From Cellulomonas humilata (lineage in GTDB: Bacteria; Actinomycetota; Actinomycetes; Actinomycetales; Cellulomonadaceae): a DNA stretch of 64,000 nucleotides. Within the stretch, counting starts at the first letter, position 1; each line of letters opens with the position of its first letter. The stretch is from positions 124,001 through 188,000 of the forward strand of contig NZ_JABMCI010000065.1 of NCBI RefSeq assembly GCF_013359775.1, in the 5' to 3' direction. Shown here one piece after another: positions 47,047 through 56,344 of this stretch. A model generated the notes under the pieces. That model ran no database searches, was not told the origin of the DNA, and saw only the letters and a list, made by a program, of their open reading frames with translations. The translations under genes and the position numbers were made by a program.

Positions 47047-49083
47047 GTGGGAGCCACTATCACCGACCCGTTCGTCGGCCGTCTGGTCGACAGCCGGTAC
47101 GAGGTCGTGTCCCGCATCGCCCGCGGGGGCATGGCCACCGTGTACCTGGCCGTCGACCGCCGGCTGGACCGCGACGTCGCGCTGAAGGTCATGCACGCCC
47201 ACCTGGCGGAGGGCACGTCCGGCTCGGACTTCGTCGCCCGCTTCCGGCGGGAGGCCCGCACCGCTGCCCGACTCACGCACCCCGGCCTGGTGGGGGTGTA
47301 CGACCAGGGTGTCGACGGCGACATCAGCTACCTGACGATGGAGTACATCGACGGGTGCAACCTGCGCCGGCACATCGGCGAGCGCGGTGCCCTGACCGTG
47401 GCCGACGCTCTCCGGATCGGCGAGAGCGTCCTGGACGCGCTGGCCGCCGCGCACCGCGTCGGCCTGGTGCACCGTGACATCAAGCCCGAGAACGTGCTGC
47501 TCGCCTCCGACGGACGCGTGAAGCTGGCGGACTTCGGGCTGGCGCGTGCGGTCACGGAGGTCACCTCGACCACCACCGGGACCGTGCTCGGCACGGTCGC
47601 CTACCTCGCCCCGGAGCTCGTCACCCGTGGGCTCAGCGACGCCCGCACCGACGTGTACGCGATCGGCATCCTCCTCTTCGAGATGCTCACCGGCCGGCAG
47701 CCCTTCACCGGCGAGACGCCCATCCAGGTGGCGTTCCAGCACGTCAACAACGACGTCCCCGCGCCGTCGGAGCTCGTCGACTGGCTGCCGATCGAGATCG
47801 ACGACGCCGTCCGCGCGCTCGCCTCGCGCGACCCCGACGACCGCCCGGTCGACGCCGCGGCCGCCCTGACCCTCCTGCGCCGGACGCGCGCCGCGCTGGA
47901 CGACGAGACGCTGGCCCGGCACGCCGACGTCAGCCCGTCGATCGTGCTCCCGGCGGCGACGGACCCGGCGGAGACGGACCTGGACGCGGAGACCGACCGG
48001 GACGACGCCGACGGGGCCGACGACGCGCTGGGCCTCGACGAGTCGTCGTACTCCGACCCGGACGAGACCACGCTGATCGAGACGAACGACGCGCGCGGGA
48101 CGACCGTCGCGCTGCCCATCGGCCTCGGCGTCGCCGCGGAGCTGCTCACCGGTCGCCCGCCCGAGCCGACCCGGAAACGTCATCCCGTCCGCTGGATCAT
48201 CGTGCTCAGCGTCCTCGCCGCGCTGATCGGTGGCGGGACCTGGTGGTACCTCCAGCAGGGACCGGGCGCCTACACGACCGTCCCGACGATCATCGGGCAG
48301 GACGCCGAGGAAGCGACCGCGATCCTGGCGCGAGCCGGGCTCGGCGCCGACCCGACGTCGGCCTTCGACGCCGAGGCGCCCGTCGACACGGTCTTCCGGA
48401 CCGATCCGGGCCAGGGTGACCGGATCCGCAAGGACGGCACCGTCGCGTTCTCCGTCTCCAAGGGCCCCGACTACGTGCTGGTGCCCGGGGGCGTCGTCGG
48501 CGAGATCCAGGCGACGGCCGAAGCCGCCTTGGCGGCCGCCGACCTCGAGGTCGCCTACGCGGAGCCGCAGTTCAGCGACTCGGAGGGCCTGGGCGAGGTC
48601 ATCAGCGCGACGCTGCCCGACGGCACGCCCGCCGCGCCCGACGCGCAGACCATCCGTGGCACGACCGTGACGCTCACGCTCTCCGACGGTCCGGCGCCCG
48701 TCACGATCACGTCCGTCGTCGGCATGAGCGTCGCCGATGCGACGGCCGAGCTCCTGACGGACAACCTCAAGCTCGCCCCGACCGAGGCGTTCAGCGACAC
48801 CGTGGCGGCGGGGCTGATCATCGACCAGAACCCCGCGGCCGGCGCCGAGGGGCACCGCGGTGACACCATCGCGGTCAACGTCTCCAAGGGCCCGGAGAAC
48901 GTCGAGATGCCCAACGTCGTCAGCAAGCAGTTCGACGCCGCCAAGGCCCAGCTCGAGAAGCTCGGCCTCACCGTGAAGCGCGAGAACGTGCTCGGTGGGT
49001 TCTTCGGGACCGTCCGCGACCAGAGCGCACCCGCGGGTCAGCCCGTGAAGGTCGGCACGGAGATCGTCCTCACCGTCGTCTGA
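47047..49083 (+). CDS. pknL: PASTA-domain serine/threonine protein kinase (PknL-like)
   Basis: 678 residues from a GTG at 47047. The kinase domain (about 18-285) is complete: P-loop IARGGMATVYLA, Lys in VALKVM, catalytic HRDIKPENV, DFGLA, and GTVAYLAPELV. An acidic juxtamembrane stretch leads to one membrane helix at about 382-402 (WIIVLSVLAALIGGGTWWYL). Four PASTA repeats follow (TVPTIIGQDAEEATAILARA, VPGGVVGEIQATAEAALAAA, ITSVVGMSVADATAELLTDN, MPNVVSKQFDAAKAQLEKLG). PASTA domains sense muropeptides or lipid II. I call it PknL rather than PknB because of the adjacent Rv2175c-like gene; mycobacterial PknL lacks PASTA, but corynebacterial forms have it. Confidence 0.92.
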   Translation: MGATITDPFVGRLVDSRYEVVSRIARGGMATVYLAVDRRLDRDVALKVMHAHLAEGTSGSDFVARFRREARTAARLTHPGLVGVYDQGVDGDISYLTMEYIDGCNLRRHIGERGALTVADALRIGESVLDALAAAHRVGLVHRDIKPENVLLASDGRVKLADFGLARAVTEVTSTTTGTVLGTVAYLAPELVTRGLSDARTDVYAIGILLFEMLTGRQPFTGETPIQVAFQHVNNDVPAPSELVDWLPIEIDDAVRALASRDPDDRPVDAAAALTLLRRTRAALDDETLARHADVSPSIVLPAATDPAETDLDAETDRDDADGADDALGLDESSYSDPDETTLIETNDARGTTVALPIGLGVAAELLTGRPPEPTRKRHPVRWIIVLSVLAALIGGGTWWYLQQGPGAYTTVPTIIGQDAEEATAILARAGLGADPTSAFDAEAPVDTVFRTDPGQGDRIRKDGTVAFSVSKGPDYVLVPGGVVGEIQATAEAALAAADLEVAYAEPQFSDSEGLGEVISATLPDGTPAAPDAQTIRGTTVTLTLSDGPAPVTITSVVGMSVADATAELLTDNLKLAPTEAFSDTVAAGLIIDQNPAAGAEGHRGDTIAVNVSKGPENVEMPNVVSKQFDAAKAQLEKLGLTVKRENVLGGFFGTVRDQSAPAGQPVKVGTEIVLTVV

Positions 49084-49090
49084 CACGGCA

Positions 49091-49122
49091 CAGCCCGGCG
49101 CCGCGCGAGGCGGGCCGGGCTG
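49091..49122. terminator. Hairpin between the kinase and aroG
   Basis: The arms CAGCCCGGC (49091-49099) and GCCGGGCTG (49114-49122) lie in the gap between two convergent genes. The loop is about 14 bases and GC-rich. Confidence 0.6.
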
Positions 49123-49135
49123 CGTCGTTCAGAAC

Positions 49136-50488
49136 TCAGGACGCGCGGAGAAGCTCCACGACCTGGAACGCCATCTCCAGCGACTGCTGGTGGTTCAGGC
49201 GCGGGTCCACGAGCGTCTCGTACCGCCGCGCCAGGCCCTCGTCGTCGATCTCCTCGGACCCGCCCAGCACCTCGGTGACGTCGTCGCCGGTGAGCTCGAT
49301 GTGCAGGCCCCCGGGCACGGTGCCGAGCGCGCGGTGCACCTCGAAGAACCCGGCCACCTCGTCCATGACGTCGGAGAACCGGCGCGTCTTGTAGCCGGAG
49401 GCCGACGTGATCCCGTTGCCGTGCATCGGGTCGCAGACCCACGTCACGGGACGACCGTCCGCGGTCACCTTCTCGACGAGCGCGGGCAGCAGGTCACGGA
49501 CCTTGCCGGCACCCATGCGCGTGATGAACGTGATGCGGCCGGCCTCGCCCTGCGGGTTCAGCTTGTCGATGAGGGCCAGCGCGTCGTCACCCGTGGTCGT
49601 CGGACCCAGCTTGATGCCCAGCGGGTTCTGCACGCGGGAGAAGTAGTCCACGTGCGCACCGCCCAGCTGGCGGGTTCGCTCACCGATCCACACGAAGTGC
49701 GCCGAGCAGTCGTACGGGAGCCCGGTCCGCGAGTCGATGCGGGTCAGCGGGCGCTCGTAGTCGAGCAGCAGGCCCTCGTGGCTGGAGAAGAAGTCGACGG
49801 ACCGCAGCGCGTCGAAGTCGGCGCCGCACGCCGCCATGAACCGGATGGCCCGGTCGATCTCCGCCGCGATCTCCTCGTAGCGCGAGTACGACGGGTTGGC
49901 CATGAAGCCGCGGTTCCACTCGTGCACGCGCAGCAGGGACGCGAAGCCGCCCGTGGTGAACGCCCGGATGAGGTTCAGCGTCGAGGCGGACGTGTGGTAC
50001 GCCTCGAGCAGCCGCTGCGGGTCCGGCGTGCGGGCCTCGAGCGTGAACTCGTAGTCGTTGATGATGTCGCCGCGGAACGCCGGCAGGGTGACGCCGTCGC
50101 GCGTCTCGGAGTCCGAGCTGCGGGGCTTGGCGTACTGCCCGGCCATCCGGCCCATCTTGATGACCGGCAGGCTCGCGCCGTAGGTCAGCACGACGGCCAT
50201 CTGGAGGATGGTCTTGATCTTGTTGCGGATGTTGTCCGCCGTCGCGGTGCTGAACGTCTCCGCGCAGTCGCCGCCCTGCAGCAGGAACGCCTCGCCGCGA
50301 CCGGCGGCCGCCAGCTGCGCGCGCAGGTGGTCGGCCTCGCCCGCGAACACCAGTGGCGGGAGGGTCGACAGCCTGGACGTGACGGCGTCGAGCGCGGTCG
50401 CGTCCGGCCACTGCGGCTGCTGGAGCGCCCCCATCGACCGCCAGGCGTCGAGGCCTGCGACCACCTGCGGGTCCGGCTCGACGCTCAT
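49136..50488 (-). CDS. aroG: Class II 3-deoxy-7-phosphoheptulonate synthase
   Basis: 450 residues from an ATG at 50488, overlapping the phosphofructokinase stop (ATGA). It joins phosphoenolpyruvate and erythrose-4-phosphate, the first step of the shikimate pathway. Class II (plant/mycobacterial AroG) signatures are present: FLLQGGDCAETF with the metal-binding Cys, KMGRMAGQYAKPRS, FFSSHEGLLLDYE, WIGERTRQLGGAHVDY, VTWVCDPMHGN, and LHIELTGDDVTEVLGG. Feedback by aromatic amino acids is known in the family; control is not visible here. Coupling to a glycolytic gene links it to phosphoenolpyruvate supply. Confidence 0.96.
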   Translation of the reverse strand: MSVEPDPQVVAGLDAWRSMGALQQPQWPDATALDAVTSRLSTLPPLVFAGEADHLRAQLAAAGRGEAFLLQGGDCAETFSTATADNIRNKIKTILQMAVVLTYGASLPVIKMGRMAGQYAKPRSSDSETRDGVTLPAFRGDIINDYEFTLEARTPDPQRLLEAYHTSASTLNLIRAFTTGGFASLLRVHEWNRGFMANPSYSRYEEIAAEIDRAIRFMAACGADFDALRSVDFFSSHEGLLLDYERPLTRIDSRTGLPYDCSAHFVWIGERTRQLGGAHVDYFSRVQNPLGIKLGPTTTGDDALALIDKLNPQGEAGRITFITRMGAGKVRDLLPALVEKVTADGRPVTWVCDPMHGNGITSASGYKTRRFSDVMDEVAGFFEVHRALGTVPGGLHIELTGDDVTEVLGGSEEIDDEGLARRYETLVDPRLNHQQSLEMAFQVVELLRAS

Positions 50489-51705
50489 GAGTGGCTCGCT
50501 GGGACCAGGGGCTGCCCGATGTCCTCCAGCAGCGCGCCGAACCACGGCTGCGACACGTCGAACGCCTTGCCGCCCGCGATGCGCGGGAACTCGATGGCAC
50601 GCAGCACGTCGCCCTGCTCCTCGTCGTGACCGATGACGCCGGACTCGCCGCGCAGCGCGGACTCGACGGCCAGGTCGGTCATGGACTTGATCAGGCGCAG
50701 GTCCTCGGCGTTCGCCGCGGCGGCGCGCGAGTAGTACCCGGACTTCTGCACCATCGTCTTCTCGGCGCCCAGCTTCTCGCCGAACTGCTTGGCGAACCAC
50801 TGCCCCGGGTTGACGGTGTCCAGCTTCACGTGACCGAACGGGTCGCGCTCCACGGGCGTGCCGGCGGCCTCGAGCTGCTCGACGATCTCGTGCATGCCGG
50901 CGCCCTCGGACAGGAAGATGTTGACGTTGCCCTGCTCGTCCATGATCGCCTTGAGGCGCGCGGCCTCGGCGTCGATATCGAGCGCCAGCTCGGGCACGAA
51001 GACGGCGTGGATGTCCCAGCGCTCGCGCGTCAGACCGATGCCCGGGACCCACTCCTGCGTGTCCAGCCACTTGCGGTACTCGGCGGCCGCGGCGGCGGTG
51101 AGCCACCCGCAGTGCCGGCCCATGACCTCGTGCACGATCAGCATGCGCGGGCCGGAGCGGTGCTCGCCGATGATGTTCGCGGCGAACCCGGCGGCCTCCT
51201 CGGCGGCGGTCCAGGCGCCCAGCGACTGCTTGATGGGCACCACGTCGTTGTCGATCGTCTTGGGCAGGCCGACGACGGTCAGGTCGTAGCCGTTCTCGTG
51301 CAGGTAGGCGGCGAGGTCGGCGGCCGTCGTGTTCGTGTCGTCGCCACCGATGGTGTGCAGGACGTCCACGCCGTCGGACTTGAGCTGCTCGGCCGCCACC
51401 TTCAGCGGGTCCTGGCCCTCCTGCACGAGGCCGCGCTTGACGCAGTCCTTCGCGTTGGTGAGCTTGACGCGGGAGTTGCCGATCGGCGAGCCGCCGAACT
51501 TGTGCAGGATGCCGGCCTTGGCGCGGGTCTCCTCGTCGACGACGATCTTGTCGCCGCGCAGCAGGCCGTAGTAGCCATGCTGGTACGCGATGATCTCGAT
51601 GTCGGGAGCGATCTCCGTGTACCGCTCGATGAGCCCGCCGACGGCGGACGACAGGCACGGGGCGAAGCCACCTGCGGTCAGGAGGGCGACGCGACGAACC
51701 GACAT
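50485..51705 (-). CDS. pfp: Pyrophosphate-dependent 6-phosphofructokinase
   Basis: 406 residues from an ATG at 51705. It phosphorylates fructose-6-phosphate. The phosphoryl-donor motifs are those of PPi enzymes: TIGGDDTNTTA has Asp in place of the Gly of ATP enzymes (GGDGT), and LPKTIDNDVV has Lys in place of Gly (PGTIDND). The substrate motif is MGRHCGWLTAAAA. Use of pyrophosphate makes the step reversible and saves ATP, and it is a known trait of Cellulomonas and some other actinobacteria. It is followed by aroG with a 4-base overlap. Confidence 0.93.
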   Translation of the reverse strand: MSVRRVALLTAGGFAPCLSSAVGGLIERYTEIAPDIEIIAYQHGYYGLLRGDKIVVDEETRAKAGILHKFGGSPIGNSRVKLTNAKDCVKRGLVQEGQDPLKVAAEQLKSDGVDVLHTIGGDDTNTTAADLAAYLHENGYDLTVVGLPKTIDNDVVPIKQSLGAWTAAEEAAGFAANIIGEHRSGPRMLIVHEVMGRHCGWLTAAAAAEYRKWLDTQEWVPGIGLTRERWDIHAVFVPELALDIDAEAARLKAIMDEQGNVNIFLSEGAGMHEIVEQLEAAGTPVERDPFGHVKLDTVNPGQWFAKQFGEKLGAEKTMVQKSGYYSRAAAANAEDLRLIKSMTDLAVESALRGESGVIGHDEEQGDVLRAIEFPRIAGGKAFDVSQPWFGALLEDIGQPLVPASHS

Positions 51706-51784
51706 GAGACACACCTCTCGTAGACAACCTTCGGCGCCCGCGACGAGGCGGCGCGCCACGATGCCGGCACCCGGGCCGACCGCG

Positions 51785-52585
51785 TCATCCTACTGACGTC
51801 CCGGACTCCTCCTGCGGTGGTACCGGCACCTGGACGTCCGGGACGGGACGCCCGCCCGGCGCGGCGGGCAGGTGGTCGGCCGCGTCGCCCGCCACGGCCG
51901 GGTGACCGGTCGCGATGCGGGCCTTCTGGGTCGCCGCGTACACGTCGACGTACTCCTGACCGGACAGGCTCATGATCGCGTACATGATCTCGTCGGTGAC
52001 CGAGCGCAGGATGAAGCGGTCGTTCTCCATGCCCCGGTAGCGGCTGAAGTCGAGGGGCTCGCCGATGACCGTGCCGATGCGCATGACCTTCGGGATCCGC
52101 CGGCCGGGCGGCTGCGCCTCGTCGGTGCCCACCATCGCCACCGGGATCACGGGCGCACCGGACTCCAGCGCGAGCCGCGCGATGCCGGTCTTGCCGCGGT
52201 ACAGCCGGCCGTCGGGACTGCGGGTGCCCTCGGGGTAGATGCCGAACAGGTCGCCGTCCGACAGCCGTCGCAGGCCGGTGCGCAGGGCAGCCTCGCTGGC
52301 CTTGCCGCCCCCGCGGTCCACGGGGATGGTGCCGACGCCGCGCATGAAGCCTGCCGTGAGCCGCCCCTTGATCCCGGCACCGGTGAAGTACTCCTGCTTG
52401 CCGATGAACACGATCTCGCGGTCCAGGACGAGCGGCAGGAAGAAGGAGTCGATCACGGCGAGGTGGTTGCTCGCGAGGATCGCGGCGCCCTCCGTCGGCA
52501 CGTTCTCGGCGCCACGCACCCACGGCCGGTAGACCAGGTGCAGCAGCGGTCCGACGAAGACCCGCTTCATCAACCAGTAGAACAA
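51785..52585 (-). CDS. Lysophospholipid acyltransferase (PlsC family)
   Basis: 266 residues from a TTG at 52585 with GAGAGGTGA upstream; an ATG at 52570 is an alternative. The acyltransferase motifs are SNHLAVIDSFFLP (NHxxxxD), the substrate-binding GIYPEGTRSPDG, and GVGTIPVDRGGG. It transfers an acyl chain to lysophosphatidic acid or a similar acceptor at the membrane inner face. The N-terminus (LMKRVFVGPLLHLVYRPW) is the membrane-contacting helix. The C-terminal 40 residues are Pro/Ala-rich. By order it matches Rv2182c. Confidence 0.92.
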   Translation of the reverse strand: MFYWLMKRVFVGPLLHLVYRPWVRGAENVPTEGAAILASNHLAVIDSFFLPLVLDREIVFIGKQEYFTGAGIKGRLTAGFMRGVGTIPVDRGGGKASEAALRTGLRRLSDGDLFGIYPEGTRSPDGRLYRGKTGIARLALESGAPVIPVAMVGTDEAQPPGRRIPKVMRIGTVIGEPLDFSRYRGMENDRFILRSVTDEIMYAIMSLSGQEYVDVYAATQKARIATGHPAVAGDAADHLPAAPGGRPVPDVQVPVPPQEESGTSVG

Positions 52586-52707
52586 CGGTTCACCTCTCGA
52601 CCCGACCCACGGACTGTCCGCCCACCCGAGCCCTGCGCTCGCCCCCCGACGACTCCCTGCGGAAGCCGGGGCCGAGCACCTGCCACCCCGACTACCCGGT
52701 CCGACTC

Positions 52708-52713
52708 TAGAGT
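52708..52713 (+). promoter_or_regulatory. Probable -10 box for the following membrane protein
   Basis: TAGAGT, 6 bases before the ATG at 52720. No Shine-Dalgarno is visible. Confidence 0.35.
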
Positions 52714-52719
52714 GCTCCT

Positions 52720-53349
52720 ATGGCACCTCGCCCCGACGACCCCGACGAGGGGGTCCAGCCGACGGGCGCCGACGAACCGCCGGCCGCCGGTCTGCCTCCA
52801 GGTCCGCCCGATCATGCCGCACCCCCGGAACCGACGGACGAGGAGGTGTGGGCGGCCATCGTGGCCGAGCTCGGTGAGCTCGACGGATACGAGGAGGACC
52901 AGGATCCGCCCGTGACGCCCGCCGGGCCGCCAAGCGCGACGACCACCGAGCCGAGCCCGGGCCTGTCGTTCCCCGTGGCTCCGTGGGTGGCCGACCGGCG
53001 CGTCGTCCGACCTGCCCAGGAGCCGACGCGCGACCCGGAGCTGAGCGGGCGCGACTGGGACGGCACCTCGCAGATCGACGACGCCGAGGGTGTCGTCGAC
53101 GCGGACGAGCACTTCGTACCGCCCGACCCCGGCCCGGTCCTCGGCGGCGACCCGCTGCTGACGATGGCCTGGTTCGCCGCGGCGGGCGTGCCGATCTTCC
53201 TGCTGGTGGTCCTCGTGGCCTGGCGCGACGTACCGCCCGCGCTCGTCCAGGCCGCGGCCGCCGTGTTCGTCATCGGGGTCGCGGTGCTCCTGTGGCGGAT
53301 GCCGCACCGTCGTGACCCCAGCGACGACGACACGGGCGCGGTGGTCTGA
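52720..53349 (+). CDS. Proline/acid-rich protein with two C-terminal membrane helices
   Basis: 209 residues. The first 145 are acidic and Pro-rich (EDQDPPVTPAGPPSATTTEP) with a short helical patch (TDEEVWAAIVAELGELD). Two hydrophobic helices follow at about 147-167 and 172-190 (LTMAWFAAAGVPIFLLVVLV, AAAAVFVIGVAVLLWRM). The C-terminus is Asp-rich. It is probably a cytosolic-tailed membrane protein. Similar proteins occur in related actinobacteria next to the PlsC gene; the function is unknown. It converges on the ROK kinase, with 18 bases between stops. Confidence 0.8.
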   Translation: MAPRPDDPDEGVQPTGADEPPAAGLPPGPPDHAAPPEPTDEEVWAAIVAELGELDGYEEDQDPPVTPAGPPSATTTEPSPGLSFPVAPWVADRRVVRPAQEPTRDPELSGRDWDGTSQIDDAEGVVDADEHFVPPDPGPVLGGDPLLTMAWFAAAGVPIFLLVVLVAWRDVPPALVQAAAAVFVIGVAVLLWRMPHRRDPSDDDTGAVV

Positions 53350-53367
53350 CCGGAGCGCACCCCGTCG

Positions 53368-54315
53368 TCAGAGGCGCGCGAGGTCGGCCGCCCCGACCAT
53401 CCCCGCGTCGTTGCCCATCGACGCCACGACGATCTTGGCCTCGGGCCGGTGACCGCGCCCGGAGAGCTGCTCGGCGAACCCGTTGCGGGCCGGCGCGAGC
53501 AGCAGGTCTCCCGCGTCCGCCACGCCTCCCCCGACGACGATCAGCGCGGGGTCGAGCAGCGCCGTCGCGGACGCGGCACCCTCGCCCAGCCACCGTCCGA
53601 GCTCCGCGAGCAGCTCGATCGCCAGGGGGTCACCCTCCTGCGCGGCCTGCGTGACCTGGGGGCCGTTGAGCTTCTCGACGTCGCCACCCGCGAGCTCGAG
53701 CAGCCGGGTCGCGCGCTCGGGCTGGATGATCACGGTCGCCTGCGCGTCGCGCACCAGGGCGCTGCCCGAGGCGTACTGCTCCCAGCAGCCCTCGTGGCCG
53801 CACCCGCAGTAGTGGCCGCCGGGGACCACGCGCATGTGCCCGATCTCGGCAGCGACGCCCCACGCCCCGCGCACGAGCTTGCCGTTGGAGACGATGGCGC
53901 CCCCGAGACCGGTGCCGACGGTGAGCATGAGCATGTCGTCCACGTCGCGGGCGGCGCCGAACCGGAACTCGGCCCAGCCGGCGGCGTTGGCGTCGTTCTC
54001 GACGGCGACCAGCACGTCGTCGTTCTGGAGGATCGCCTGGACCCGCTGGCGCAGGGGGTAGTCGCGCCACGCGATGTTCGGGGCGAACAGGACGGACGAC
54101 CGGTCGGCCGAGACGAACCCCGCGGCTGCGACTCCCATGGCGCTGACCTCGTAGGAGCCGCTCAGCTCGAGGTAGACCTCGGCGATCGCCTTGTCGATCC
54201 CCGCGACGTCGTCCGGCGACGTCTCACGCCGCGTCTGCGCGAGGATCGTGCCGTCCTCGTCGACGACTCCCGCCGCGATCTTGGTCCCGCCGATGTCGAC
54301 ACCGATGGCGTGCAT
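53368..54315 (-). CDS. ROK-family glucokinase
   Basis: 315 residues. The phosphate-binding motif is HAIGVDIGGTKIAAGVVD, with the catalytic Asp in VENDANAAGWAEFRFG. The second phosphate loop is LTVGTGLGGAIVSNGKLVRG. The ROK zinc site is HYCGCGHEGCWEQYASG (CxCGxxGCxE). It phosphorylates glucose (or a related sugar) for glycolysis, fitting the neighbouring phosphofructokinase. ATP is the likely donor. The polyphosphate glucokinase subgroup is typically shorter and lacks this zinc motif. Confidence 0.93.
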   Translation of the reverse strand: MHAIGVDIGGTKIAAGVVDEDGTILAQTRRETSPDDVAGIDKAIAEVYLELSGSYEVSAMGVAAAGFVSADRSSVLFAPNIAWRDYPLRQRVQAILQNDDVLVAVENDANAAGWAEFRFGAARDVDDMLMLTVGTGLGGAIVSNGKLVRGAWGVAAEIGHMRVVPGGHYCGCGHEGCWEQYASGSALVRDAQATVIIQPERATRLLELAGGDVEKLNGPQVTQAAQEGDPLAIELLAELGRWLGEGAASATALLDPALIVVGGGVADAGDLLLAPARNGFAEQLSGRGHRPEAKIVVASMGNDAGMVGAADLARL

Positions 54316-54525
54316 GTTCGTGTTCGCTCCTACGCGTTCGTACCGTGCTCGCTACCGTCCGGTGCGGGCTTCCACGCTATCCGCCTGCGCGGCCTCCGGC
54401 CGACGTACCCGGACGACCCCGCGACCAGGCCCGCCGCAGAGCGTACCCATTCGGCTGCTCCCCCAAGGGCGACCGAAGTCCCGTATCCTCGGGGCCACAC
54501 TTCGCCCCCTGTCACTGGAGCCAGC

Positions 54526-56340
54526 ATGGACGAGTTCCACATCCCGTTGCGCGTCGAGGTCGATCCCTCGAAGAACCTCAACGACCTGCTCGCCGATCGG
54601 GTCGGGAGGACGCCCGACAGCGTCCTCGTCGAGCACAAGGCGCAAGAGGGCGGCCCCTGGATCCCTCTGACCTCGCGCGAGTTCGACGCGGAGATCGTCG
54701 CCGTGGCCAAGGGCCTCGTCGCTCGTGGCGTGCAGCCCGGAGACCGCGTCGGGATCATGTCGCGGACACGGTACGAGTGGTCGCTGATCGACTGGGCAGT
54801 CTGGGCCGCGGGCGGTGTGCCGGTCCCGCTGTACGAGACGTCGTCGGCCGAGCAGGTCCTGTGGATCCTCACCGACGCCGACGTCTCGCTGCTCGTCGTC
54901 GAGACCGCCGCCCACGCCGCGGTCGTGGCCGAGGTGCGCGCCGACGCCCCGACCCTGCGCGAGGTCCTCATCCTCGACGACGGTGCGATCGACACGATCG
55001 TCACCGCCGGTGCCAGCACGCCCGACGCGGAGATCACGCGTCGCCGCGGGCTCGCGGTCCTCGACGACCTCGCCACGATCATCTACACCTCGGGCACGAC
55101 GGGCCGGCCGAAGGGCGTCGAGCTCACGCACGGCAACTTCTACCTGCTCACCGTGAACGCGGTCGAGGACATCAACGAGGTGTTCAGCGAGCCCGGCGCC
55201 CGCACCCTGCTGTTCATGCCGCTCGCGCACGTCTTCGCGCGGTTCATCGAGGTGCTCTGCATCCCCGCCGGTGCCGTCCTGGGTCACAGCCCCAGCACGG
55301 CGACCCTGATCGAGGACCTGGGCTCGTTCCGGCCCACGTTCATCCTCGCGGTGCCCCGCGTCTTCGAGAAGGTCTACAACTCGGCCGAGCAGAAGGCCGC
55401 GGCGGCGGGCAAGGGCTCCATCTTCCAGCGGGCTGCGAAGACCTCGATCGTCTACTCGCGCGCGCTCGACAACGCGCACGGCCCCAGCCTGTGGCTGCGC
55501 CTCCAGCACAAGGTGGCGGACGTGCTCGTGCTGCACCGCCTGCGCAACGCGCTGGGCGGCAACGCGCGGTGGGCGGTCTCGGGCGGAGCCCCGCTCGGCG
55601 AGCGGCTCGGTCACTTCTACCGCGGCCTCGGCCTCAACGTCCTGGAGGGCTACGGGCTGACCGAGACCACGGCCCCCGCCACGGTGAACCGGCCGGGCCG
55701 GGGTACCAAGATCGGTACCGTCGGTCTGCCCCTGCCGGGCAGCGGCGTCCGCATCGCTGCGGACGGCGAGGTCGAGCTCCAGGGCGTCCAGGTGTTCCGG
55801 GGGTACCACAACAACGAGGCCGCGACCGCGGAGGCCATGCACGACGGCTGGTTCCGCACCGGTGACCTCGGCTCCCTGGACGACGAGGGCTACCTGCGGA
55901 TCACCGGTCGCAAGAAGGAGATCATCGTCACGGCCGGTGGCAAGAACGTGGCCCCCGCGGTGCTCGAGGACCGCATCCGCGCGCACCCGCTCATCAGCCA
56001 GGTGGTCGTGGTCGGTGACCAGCGGCCGTTCATCGGCGCGCTCATCACGCTCGACCCCGAGGGCGTCCCCGGCTGGCTGTCCGCGCACGGCAAGCCGTCG
56101 ATGACCCTGGCGGAGGCGGCCAAGGACGCGGACGTCCTGGCGTCGCTGGACAAGGCGGTCGAGAAGGCGAACAAGGCGGTGTCCCGGGCGGAGTCGGTGC
56201 GCAAGTACCGGATCCTCGAGTCGGACCTCACCATCGCCAACGGCTACCTCACGCCCAAGCTGAGCATCCGTCGCAACGAGGTGCTCAAGGACTACGCGGG
56301 CGAGATCGACAAGCTCTACGAGGGCCCGGCGCGCGACTGA
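54526..56340 (+). CDS. fadD15: Long-chain fatty acid-CoA ligase (FadD15-like)
   Basis: 604 residues from an ATG at 54526 with GGAG upstream. The AMP-forming ligase motifs are complete: TIIYTSGTTGRPKGVELTHG (P-loop), NVLEGYGLTETTAP, DGWFRTGDLGSLDDEGYLRI, and the C-terminal GRKKEIIVTAGGKNVAP. It activates long-chain fatty acids to acyl-CoA via acyl-AMP. The N-terminus (LRVEVDPSKNLNDLLADRVG) is that of actinobacterial FadD15 (Rv2187). A TATCCT box at 54484-54489 is a plausible promoter -10. The PlsC acyltransferase two genes away could use its products. Confidence 0.93.
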   Translation: MDEFHIPLRVEVDPSKNLNDLLADRVGRTPDSVLVEHKAQEGGPWIPLTSREFDAEIVAVAKGLVARGVQPGDRVGIMSRTRYEWSLIDWAVWAAGGVPVPLYETSSAEQVLWILTDADVSLLVVETAAHAAVVAEVRADAPTLREVLILDDGAIDTIVTAGASTPDAEITRRRGLAVLDDLATIIYTSGTTGRPKGVELTHGNFYLLTVNAVEDINEVFSEPGARTLLFMPLAHVFARFIEVLCIPAGAVLGHSPSTATLIEDLGSFRPTFILAVPRVFEKVYNSAEQKAAAAGKGSIFQRAAKTSIVYSRALDNAHGPSLWLRLQHKVADVLVLHRLRNALGGNARWAVSGGAPLGERLGHFYRGLGLNVLEGYGLTETTAPATVNRPGRGTKIGTVGLPLPGSGVRIAADGEVELQGVQVFRGYHNNEAATAEAMHDGWFRTGDLGSLDDEGYLRITGRKKEIIVTAGGKNVAPAVLEDRIRAHPLISQVVVVGDQRPFIGALITLDPEGVPGWLSAHGKPSMTLAEAAKDADVLASLDKAVEKANKAVSRAESVRKYRILESDLTIANGYLTPKLSIRRNEVLKDYAGEIDKLYEGPARD

Positions 56341-56344
56341 GGGC

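Noticed and set aside
47047..49083. Naming the kinase PknB
   Set aside because: PknB normally sits near the origin with pbpA, rodA and fhaB. Here the neighbours are Rv2175c-like, idsA-type and aroG genes, which fit PknL.
46168..49086. A 972-residue open frame opposite the LysM and kinase genes
   Set aside because: The opposite strand encodes complete, motif-bearing LysM and PASTA kinase proteins. The antisense frame has no recognisable domain.
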